Source: Trifolium pratense
Lineage: Eukaryota; Streptophyta; Magnoliopsida; Fabales; Fabaceae
Assembly (NCBI RefSeq): GCF_020283565.1
Contig: NC_060065.1
Coordinates: 56,581,489 to 56,645,488, forward strand
DNA length: 64,000 nt
Direction: 5' to 3'
The translations under genes and the position numbers were made by a program. The number at the start of each line of letters is the position of its first letter. Positions within the stretch are counted from its first letter, which is position 1. The notes below the pieces were generated by a model. That model saw only the letters and a program-made list of their open reading frames with translations, made no database searches and had not been told where the DNA came from. Of this stretch, positions 45,301 to 55,200 are shown piece by piece.

Positions 45301-48232
45301 AATAACATATGTGCATGTGGAAGCCCTCTTTTTTGAAATTCAACAGTATACATGCCTGCACATATATATAATAACAACCAGATCTCATCAATTCATGAAT
45401 TAATATAGTAAATAAGTTCAACAACCAATATATTCAATTAACTAAACCTCCAATAAATTTTACCTCCTATAACCTTGCCGAAGATTTGATTTTTTTTGAA
45501 GTCAAACATCATTTGATCTAACTTCATCTTGAAGACTCTACAGACAATATCCGGTCGATCAGATGGTTGAAGACCTTTGGGACGAATGAAGTCACGTATT
45601 TCCGGCCAATTTGCATTACATGTAACTGTAATGAAAAGATCCGGATAACCAAACCTCTTACAGATTCCCATTGCATCCTGACTATTGTTGAACATATATC
45701 TTGGACCTCCGGTGAAAGAATCTGGTATAATAATACGCTTCCCTACTAATGAAGCATCTACATCACCCCTATCAACAGCTTCTTGTAGACCACTAAGAAC
45801 ATCCTGGCGAATTTTAGATTGGTTTTCTCTTATGAATGACAGACGCTGGGCTTCTAACATGGTGTAAGCATCAACAACAAACTGTTGCAACAACCTTTTA
45901 GCAGACAAAATGTTGCCAAATTCCATTTTTCTTTCTTGAAGTCGAAAAGCAACAAATTCTCTGATTGTAACTCTTTCTCTTTTCTTTTCCTTATTTACTT
46001 CTTGTTCAAAATAACGTGGAATATTTGGTTCCCAACCATTTTCACCACGCGGAAAGATTAAGGGATATTGAAGAGGCAAGAACAACACATGAGTTTCATG
46101 AATCCTAGTCAATCCATATTTCCTTTCATTGATAATGACATCTCTTCCAATATCAGAATCTTCAAAATCTCCTACTATCAAACCTGCCACCTCATCAGCT
46201 GTAGGAATATTATGCATCCTCGAATCTTTTTCACGATTTCGATATAATCTTAATGAAAAATGATGCTCACTGCCGGATTCAAATGCATCTTTGACTTTCC
46301 TATAAGCTTGTGCAAGTGGATTACAACTATATATCATATCTTGGAGGTCTTTAACTAAAGTAAGATCAATTGCATCTTTCTTTGTATTTTTATTATCAGA
46401 GCTGGGAAAGAAAATTAATATCGTTGTATTAGGTTTCTATAACCGCAAGTTATTGACAACTGGACAACATTAGAAAAACAAAAGCAATTACCTGAAAGCT
46501 TTAGCTCTATTATTAACTTCATTTTGTGTATCAAATACATACAGCTGTGCAAACTTTGGAGTGGTTCCTGCCTCGGGTAATAAAGAACCAATTCTATGGT
46601 AATTTTGACCACCTAATATAAATTGAGGAGGTCCGCTGCCATCGTTGATGTTATCGTTTATTTGACCACCCATTGAAGTGAACGCAAACATGCTATTGTA
46701 AGCTCTAATGTTCTCCTTAAAGTTACTGCTCCTTCGATCATGACCATTTATTAAATCTAGCAATAGTTTTGGAGGTCTTTTTAAAAGAGGTAGTTTCACT
46801 TCTCCTTTTTGACAGCAAATAGAAAACTCAATTTGATTTCCAGTTCTTGTTTTTTCTGATCTTTCCTCATACCACAGTTCAGCATAGCACTTTGTGCATG
46901 TAAATTCCGGAAGCCCAAAATTAACGATAGCTACATGTATTAATGAGACACATTTCTATTAGTAATTAAATCCCATATTATAATGTTAAAGTTATGTAAA
47001 TATAAAGGAAGTTAAATCCATACCTTCGGTTTCAGAAGTTGCATAGAATGTTGATTTGAAATCATCAAGTTCATCTATTACTTCAGAAGACCCTGGTTTG
47101 AAATTAAGTAAATGTCATGATAACATAAAAGGTAATTTATATCCTTATCCAACAAAATTTCCATGTTTTGAAGTAACATACCTTGTGTGACATTCTCAAA
47201 ATCTAATCTTTGAACACCAATGTATTTATTTTGTAGTGGAACTTTCCTTGAGAATTTTCCCTGATCATTTTCAAAAGTAGGATTGATAACATTTGAATAA
47301 GCTGAATTGGTAACTTTATCAGAAGCTGAATTAGATCCTGAAAAAATTGAAAATATGTATTTTAAGCTGTTGTTAGGAACATGATACATATATCTTCTAC
47401 TTGTGACTGATTCACAATATATATTTTCAAAAATCCATCAAAGTATGTAAGTTTGCATTGTAACCTTTTTGGTATTCACTCCGTCGTGTTGATTTTGGAG
47501 TATTGTATGTATCTTCTGTGAGAGTGTTAATGAAACACGATGTAGGAGAAAAGTACTTGGGATTTGGAGTTCGGATTCTTTTTGATTGAACGGTTAAGTT
47601 CAAATCTTGAGATATGTTTTGAGTCATAGTAGAACCTTCGTATAAAAAAAATGAGTAAGAACTAATATAATAAATGTAGTCAACTTATGATATATGAAGA
47701 ATATAAAAAAGTTTCATTAAATACTTGGATTCAAAGGTGATAGAGGAATCCTATCCGCTTTCCTCTTAGCAATTGAACCGCTTATAAGGGTGTAGTTGGG
47801 ATTTATCTCCAGTGGTTGAACACTGGGATTTATGTCCAGTGGCTGGACATTCTCTGCAATTTAAAAAAATATATTAACCTATGTGCACAATCAAATAGCA
47901 AATAAAGTTTTAAGTTAAATTTCAAAATTATGCATACCTAAATTTGAATGAGATAAACTTGAATCTTGTGTCATTGAACTCATTCCATCAAACATTGCAA
48001 TCTTTCTTTGTGAGACCTTCCTTGCTCTAACATTTCCTATTCATCACCATAAATAAAATATATAACTTTTAAGAACTTAATCAAAATATACAATCCATTT
48101 GATTCAAAAATGAATTCAATAATATATATATTAGATACATAAACCTTTAGATTCAACATTCTTATTGCTGGATTGCTTATGTTGGTACTGCTTTCTATTA
48201 AATCTTGCTAGCTTTGCTTGAGATATATCCAT
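42379..48232 (-). CDS. Helitron RepHel: HUH replication initiator fused to Pif1-like helicase
   Basis: Ten exons joined in frame give 1656 aa without a stop: 48232-48145, 48036-47938, 47853-47725, 47635-47465, 47337-47182, 47092-47024, 46930-46492, 46401-45464, 45355-44135, 44039-42379. Exons 1-6 are low-complexity and less certain. Then come a Helitron-specific N-terminal region (FTCTKCYAELWYEE, GGQNYHRIGSLLP), the Rep core with FITVTCNANWPEI, the HUH pair in RGLPHAHMLLWL (H710, H712) and catalytic tyrosines in YLFKYVNKG (Y846, Y850). The helicase has Walker A GYGGTGKTF (~1202-1210), Walker B SLIIWDEAPM, LGGDFRQILPVV, FAMTINKSQGQS and LYVAISRV. Rep nicks and joins single strands and Pif1 unwinds. 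All motifs I know for the family are intact, so the element could be self-sufficient. Confidence 0.93.
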
Positions 48233-49004
48233 TGTTTGTGCAACAATGGTACCTGCCTTTTCGTTTTTTTAAGCATGAATTGTGTAATGAGATTGGTAAG
48301 AGAGTGACATAGAAACTAAGGTGAAAAGTGATACTAAAAATGATACTACCATTTCATGCAATGACAGAAAAGTTGTCTTTTGATAGCTCCATTGACCCAA
48401 GCAAAATATAGTTTTTTATGACCACTTCAAGAAAGTAAAAAGGAAATAATGGTAGTCAACTTGTTTGTGTCATAAAAATTGTATGTATGTGAATTCTTTG
48501 AAAGTGATTTATCAATGAAAAAAACAAATTTTATTAATGTGACCTACTATCAAATATTAAGTATCAAGTCTTGAGAACACAAAAAAGAGGTGTCGTTTTC
48601 AATCCTGATATACATAAAAAAGGCAATTGTAAAGCTAATTTTGCAAAGTTTTTTTTTTTCCTGTTACTAAAGGTAATTTAGTAAAGTTCTCCATATATTT
48701 TATTAGCCATATGGTGTATGCATACCATCCACTCATATATAATTGACATTGATATATATAGTGTTTTCATGATATTGCATTTGACATATTTTTCGTAAGG
48801 AAGACATCAAATAGATTAATAGCCACAAATATATATCCATCTCAAGGTACATTACTTTAAAACATAATGGTGCTACATTATATAAGTACCAAACATAATT
48901 GTGCTAGATTAAATACAAAGTATCTTTATGTTAAACATTGACCATAAATACGAATTCCAAAATACATCTGGATATAACTTCAACATTAGTAACCACCCAC
49001 GTCC

Positions 49005-49660
49005 TCAGCGACGTATAACCTCGATATTCATATATCTTGGTGGGTTTTCAATTGTGCACCTCAACACATCTCCAGCATTCAACATTTTCTCCAACTTGTA
49101 ATCATTCCAACCTTCACTTATACACCTTTCATATTTGTAGCGGCTGGAAGTGGCGATTGGACAACGGATAATTCTTCCGGTTTCAACATCTCTAAGATTA
49201 ATTCGACGTTGATTGTCCAACAGAACATATTTAGAAATCCTGTTTGGAAAATGCTAAAAAAGAATAATTTCAAAGATTAAAATCCCTATAAATATACGTA
49301 TGATGGTTCGATTGAAAAGTAAGCATTAAAATTAACATACCAATACTTGACTGCTATTAGCCATGACGTCGGTGACGTTGACATCAAACACCGGAAAATC
49401 TATTGGATCAGTCTCATCAAAGAGAACTCGTTATTCTGTAATCGAGGCTAGAGATAAATAGCAGTGGGTTGTGTGAAACCAAATCTATTAGCAACTAAAA
49501 TACCGGAACTTATATACCAAAATCCTTTTGTAAACTTAAAAACCACCATGGTTTTTTTTTGTCACCGTCGATTAACCATCCAGGCTTGTTGAAATCCAAA
49601 TGGTTTGAATAGTTGCTGATAAATTGAGGGCACATGTAAATTCTCTCCTACAATGAATGA
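49005..49660 (-). pseudogene. B3-like DNA-binding domain gene or fragment inside the Helitron
   Basis: The last piece (49253-49005) is preceded by a good acceptor and reads HFPNRISKYVLLDNQRRINL, RDVETGRIIRCPIA, then GWNDYKLEKMLNAGDVLRCT and a stop at RR. The order L-x-x-P-x-x-x ... V/I-x-L-R-D ... GW..(F/Y)...L..GD fits a plant B3 domain. An upstream piece (~49435-49341: LFDETDPIDFPVFDVNVTDV, ANSSQVL) joins in frame with it. A further piece at ~49660-49546 (IYMCPQFISNYSNHLDF, KPGWLIDGDKKK) has a stop or needs an uncertain intron. It may be an intact small gene with an unusual intron or a decayed capture. Same strand as, and about 800 bp above, the RepHel gene. Confidence 0.5.
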
Positions 49661-49900
49661 TATATATTATGTCCATATAAGCATGCTTTATGAAAAAATA
49701 TTGATTAAAAAAGAAAGGAAAAAAAAATATCTTATTTAACATTATAGTACCTGATTTGCACTAATCCTAGTTTTGAAATACTCCTAATATATAGTACCTG
49801 ATTTGCACTAATCCTAGTTTTGGAATGAATGCATAGCCACCGTCATTCCTAATATATATTTGAAACAAATTAATTTTCTAGGTAATTAAAACATATATGA

Positions 49901-50045
49901 TGGTGTTGTATTTTGCAACAACTACTACTTGAGTTTCGTGCCAGGTTGTCTCTCTCTCTCTCTCTCTCTCCCTCCTCTTTTCTTCTGGGATGAATCAAAA
50001 GAACAGTTTTTTTATTTTGTTGACAGTTGGGCATATGTATGACTA
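49901..50045. repeat. Direct repeat flanking the Helitron, right copy (145 bp)
   Basis: Second copy of 41133-41279, one TC unit shorter. It joins what appears to be the original upstream DNA of the CHUP1-like gene (tgaaatgaaattattg from 50046). Confidence 0.97.
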
Positions 50046-51222
50046 TGAAATGAAATTATTGTCTTGTCTTATGGTAGTTTAGTTTCTGTTGACTAATAAA
50101 ACAAACACACACACACACACATTTCTGTTTTATTGTTGTCGTATCAAAAGTCATACTCATGTTGTATACTGCCGGACTTGCAAACAAGTGGAAACCTTTC
50201 CAATCAGTCCCGCTCCCTTTCAATATTGGTTTTTTAATACATTTTTTTGTCACTAGACTCAACATTTTAAATGCGTGGAGAAGTGGAAAATTCACATTCA
50301 AATTTGTTTCGAATATCAAAATAGTCTTAAATTGCTTGCTTTTGTTATGTTTCTTTGTTATTTATTTTATCCAGTTTCTATTTTTTAACGGATCAAACGA
50401 ACTCTTATTTATACCTTATTTTGACATTTCCATTTTAGTCCTATTATAATTTTCTCATTTTTATTTTCATCCTTCAATATCTTATGATTTGATAACTCTC
50501 ATGTCATCCACCGTTTATAAACTTTAAAGTAATAGATGAAACATATAATTTTGTAAAAAAAAAAAAAAACAGATGAAACATATATATTTTTAGATGAGTT
50601 AGGAAGCAAAGATATGAAACATACATTTGTTGAAATGAAATAAATATTTAGTTCTATTTATTAAAAAGTGTAATAACTTATCAAATTATTTTTAATACAA
50701 AAGAATAAAAAATATTGAACAATCTTGTTTTTAAAGAACAATAAAAAAAATTGTTACGAAATGAAGTAAAATAGCAAAGATAGAGAAAATAAAAGTATAT
50801 TGTATATTATGTCTTTTAAGTATATACTCTACATGCTTTAAAAAAATATATACTTTACATAAAAATAAAAATGAGAGTACTATTTTTAGGATACAAGTAT
50901 TTTTTTTTTTTTTTTACACATTTTAGGATATAAGTATGGGACAACAAAGTTATTTATTAACGAACAATCACTCAATATTATTCATAACAATATAAAAATT
51001 GTCAGGACAACTATAAAATTTGAACTTTTTACGGGTTTCAACCCGTTAGCAAAGGAGATTATTCACAAAGAAATAGTTTGTGACATATTTAGATTCCATA
51101 AGACTCGAGAAATTAATGAAAAATACTATCATATAAATATAAATAGACAAAATTATCTAGTCCAATTATAAAAAGAATAATTGTTTAAAACACTTGTTAA
51201 ACATACTATAAAAAAGAAAATT
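50046..51222. other. Intergenic, AT-rich
   Basis: (CA)10 at ~50104-50123. Presumably the displaced distal promoter of the CHUP1-like gene at its left end. No gene recognised. Confidence 0.5.
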
Positions 51223-51231
51223 AAAGATAAA

Positions 51232-51843
51232 TTGAGGTTTTGTGGCAACCACCTATGTTTGGTTGGTATAAATGTAACACAGATGGAGCTTCATTGGGTA
51301 ATCCTGGTATTGCTGCTTGTTCTGGTATTTTTAGAAACCATAGAGGTGAAATGGTTAGTTGTTTTTCCAAGCATTTGGGGTTGGCTAATGCTTTGTTTGC
51401 GGAAGCAATGGGGGTCATTCTTGCTATTGAACATGCATATGCTCAGAATTGGTCTCATCTTTGGATAGAAAGTGATTCTAAGCTAGTCTCCTTGGCCTTT
51501 AAATCTCCGAATATCATTCCTTGGAAACTAAAGAACAGATGGATGAACTGTATATACATGACTAGAAACATGAGCTTCATTATATCTCACATCTATAGGG
51601 AGGACAATCATTGTGCAGACAAGCTTGCTAATCTCGGGTTATCTTTGCAAGGTTTCACATGGTGGACATCTGCTCCAGTTGAAATTAGGGAAGATTTAAC
51701 TAGAAATAGGTTAGGTTTTCCTTATTTTAGATGTTGCTAGCTAGTTGTTTTGTTTCCTTTGTTGAGGGTTTAGGCTTGGTCCCCCTCTTTTGTATCCCAC
51801 TTTTTATTTTTATCTATGATATTTGAAGTTTAAAAAAAAAAAA
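51232..51843 (+). mobile_element. 5'-truncated LINE (L1-type) 3' end with RNase H domain
   Basis: Ends in a poly-A run and is bracketed by aaagataaa (51223-51231 and 51844-51852), a target duplication. The coding frame 51240-51740 is the C-terminal RNase H domain found in plant LINEs: WYKCNTDGASLGNPG, SGIFRNHRGEMV, FAEAMGVILAIEHA, LWIESDSKLV and YREDNHCADKLANLG. The catalytic acidic residues D, E, D, D are visible. The reverse transcriptase and ORF1 are missing, so it is immobile. Confidence 0.92.
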
Positions 51844-51852
51844 AAAGATAAA

Positions 51853-52011
51853 ATTAATGTTAGGAAGATATATATATATATATTTTTATATATTTTTAAA
51901 GTATTATAAATGCATAAATTTAAACATAAAATTTTCTATTTAATATTATATTTAACGAGTGACTAAAACACTCATTAACAATTTTCTCTTAATAATTATA
52001 ATAAAAAAGTC
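51853..52011. other. AT-rich spacer
   Basis: (TA)n at ~51870-51882; nothing else. Confidence 0.5.
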
Positions 52012-52114
52012 TCGTGAGCTTAACTCAGTTGACATTACATTATATATACAGAAGTCGAGGATCGAACCCCGATCATTCCATAATTTCTAGCACTAGACTA
52101 TTTAAAAAAAAAAA
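52012..52114 (+). mobile_element. tRNA-derived SINE
   Basis: Box A-like GAGCTTAACTCAGTTG and box B GGATCGAACCCCG, then a short tail and an A run (52101-52114). Related to the minus-strand SINE at 28329-28468. Confidence 0.65.
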
Positions 52115-52274
52115 AAATTTTACAAAAAGGGGGCAAAACCCAAAATTTCCCTCTTAAAAAAGCACCATACACACATTCTTCAACCTCTTCCCATAAACCC
52201 TAGAAATTGGGAGGAAAGAGTTTATGCAAAAATGATATAAAGTTTCTTCCACAACAAGTATCAATCAAATAACC

Positions 52275-55200
52275 ATGAAGTTCCTCAGAACAATCTTCAT
52301 CCACCATATCCACAAACGCCACCATTTCCTCAACCCCAAATGCGTCTTTTCATCTTTAGCTTCATCCTCACCACCGGAGGATACAGAAACCCTACATTCC
52401 ACCAATCCTAGAAACGAATCCACCAATAGTTGGAGTATCTACGGTAATGTAGTTGTGAATCCGAGAATCAACGATCACAGTGACGAAAAAATCGAGGAGG
52501 AAAAACCAAGTGAGAGTGAAAATGGGAGCATGATGAATTTGAAGAACAGAAGTGTAATTAGGCCGGTGACGCCGCCGACAAAGAGGAGTACTGGGAAGGT
52601 GAAAACTCAGTGGGTTTGTAGCAGTTGTGGGTATACTGCTGGACAATGGTGGGGTACTTGTCCTTCTTGTACTATGGTTGGAACAATGAAGGAGTTTCAT
52701 GAAGCAAAAATAAATGATGTTGATAATAATAAGGTTAGAAGTGGTATATCAGTTTCTGAAGATGCAATGGGAGCTTGGCTACCACAGAGAGGTGATCATT
52801 TGCGCCCTGTTAAGTTGAGTGAGGTTAACCGTGGATTCAACGAGAAGGGTTGGCGATTTCCTTTGTAAGTTTCTATCTTTTTTTTATTATGTTTTGGATT
52901 GTGTTATTGTATTGTCTATTTGGAATTCTGTGGATTTTATATCATTCAGTGGTTGATTGATATTTGAGGGTTTTAGTGTTGATTGAAATTTAGGTGGACA
53001 AATCGTATCCGTTAGGATTTTGCAACGACTGGGGAATCTTTGTAAAATAGTCGAGTAAACTAGTTGGACTTGATTACTTGTATGAGAACATATGCTCTTT
53101 TGATGTGGTGATTCTCAAGTAGTATATTTATACTTTGTAGTTCTGTTTGATATTAGGTCTGGCCCTTTTGGAGATGAAGTTTCTATTGTGCTTGGTGGTG
53201 GTCTTGTACCAGGTTCGGTCCAATTTTCTTATTTGCCATTTTTCCTTTACTATGTTTCATGTTTGTCTGTTTTGTGGACGGGGCTAATTCAGAGAGTCAA
53301 TGCATTTGGTGATTGATCGTTGTGAGTGGATAATTACTGGAGCACTGTTTCTGTTCCTTTTATTCTTCTTCTCAATGAGCGTGATATTTGAGTTTTCATA
53401 AAAATGCTTCCAGGTGTAAGACCGGCAATGTTGTATGGGACGGAGTGTTGGACAGTAAAAAACCAACACTAGAATAAAATATGCCTAGAAGAGATGAGAA
53501 TGTTCTGTTGGATGTGTGGAAAGACTAGACAAGATAAGATTAGGAATGCCAACCTTAGAGAGAGAATTGGGGTAGCACTTATTGTAGAAAGATGGTGGAA
53601 ACCAGACTTAGGTGGTATGGGCATGTGGAGAGAAGATTTGTAGTTTCTATAGTAAGGAGAATAGATCAGGTGGAGGACATTCAAATTGCTAGAGACAGAA
53701 CTATTAGAGAAATTATTCAGAAAGATCTAAAGATTAATGAATTGGATAGAGATATGATATATGACAGAATATTATGGCGTCATTTGATCCTTGTAGCTGA
53801 CCCTACTTAGTGGGGTAAGGCTTGGCTGTTGTATAAAAATGCTTCCAGCTGATTGTTCTAGAAGTCGTAATATCTTTTGTAAATCTAGTTTACTTGTTAC
53901 TTTGGCACATGGAGAATTTCAGTTTTCATGGATAATTTTATTTATTTATTATTGTTGTTTTGAAGGCTCTTTGAATTTATTTAGTGGCGATCCTGGTGTT
54001 GGGAAGAGTACACTGTTGTTGCAGGTATGCATTACTTTTTCAAAAGTCTGATACAATCAGTTTTCTTTGAATGGACATGTGGATTGTCATTAATGCTTGG
54101 TTTATTTGCGATGTTAAATTGGAAGATGGCAGCGTTGGTAGCAGATGGATGCAATGGCAATGACGGTGAGGCCCTTCCAGTTGTATACGTCTCTGGTGAA
54201 GAGGTTTGCTTTTAATAAGCCTTGTGTCATCACATTCATATTAAACATTTAAATTTTTTAAAGTACAAAACTATATTGGTCATATTTATATTTTTCGTCA
54301 AAACATTTTCATATTGCTATGATAACTCTCGTATAATATAGAATAAGTTCAAAATTTTCTGAATACAACTAATGCAAAATAAGGGCCTATTGAGAAAAAA
54401 GGGACAGATTCTGCAAACTAAAATGTACTATTAAATATAAAATGTTATTGTTTAAAAGATTTGTTGTGCTATGTCGAAAAAAATATTATAGATTCTAAAT
54501 AACGGTTTTGAAAATGAAAACTATTGGACAATGATTCTGTGTTAATCTATAGAAAATTACGGGTATAGCTTATTTTAATTAAACTAATCACCATTTAATA
54601 TGAGTTTGAATCAATTTCATACTTCCATTCACTATTCCCATTAATTTTTCCGTTCTGTGATTGTTATTTAATAGCGCAATTTGGAAGTTTCTTTTATGAG
54701 GGAGTTGGAATGTTGAATTATTACTAATGGTATTATATTATGTATAATATTCCATTTATAGGGTTTCTTAGTAGTAGTTTTAATTTAAGGTAAACTTGTA
54801 AACTCACTCACAAGTCACAAGAGTTCACAAGTCGAGTCTACATAAGCTGATGTGTTTATGTAGGCTCTCGAGTTTGACAACCTTAACTGTTGGCCTTTAC
54901 TTCTTAGCATATTTATCACATCTTTCTAAACCCTGTATTTTATATTGTGAACATAGATAGTCATTAATTCCACTGCCGTTGAAGGTGGATAATGTAGTTT
55001 AGCTTTTGATCTCTAACTTTCATTTGGGTCTATCATCTATGGCACTCTGACTTAGTGTGTATTTCTGTTTCATCACTTGCAGAGCCTTCAGCAAATTGCT
55101 CACAGAGCAGATCGCCTTGGGATTAAATCTGATATTTATTTGTATTCGAGTACTGATATTGAGGTATTGTCTTGGATTCCGTTGATTAGGTTTGCTGCCA

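Larger units (their letters stand above)
41280..49900 (-). mobile_element. Complete, apparently autonomous Helitron
   Basis: Minus-strand orientation, 8621 bp. The 3' end at 41280 reads ...ATTACTAG (CTRR type) and is preceded by the hairpin cccgtgc-gtt-gcacggg about 8-10 nt inward. The 5' end at 49900 starts TC (TCATATATG). Both ends are inserted in A|T: the base next to CTAG is T on the element strand and the base before TC is A. It encodes a complete RepHel gene and a B3-like fragment. The 3' hairpin closely matches the known plant Helitron end; the 5' end has only the minimal TC and is placed by the flanking repeat, so it is less certain. Unusually, both sides carry a ~146-bp direct repeat. 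Confidence 0.88.

Noticed and set aside
41133..50045. Reading the two 146-bp repeats as LTRs of a retrotransposon
   Set aside because: No TG...CA ends, no primer-binding site or polypurine tract inside, and the enclosed genes are Helitron RepHel, with Helitron ends exactly at the repeat borders.
53839..54215. Separate small genes within RadA introns (70- and 62-codon frames)
   Set aside because: They are RadA exons 3 and 4 read through into their introns.
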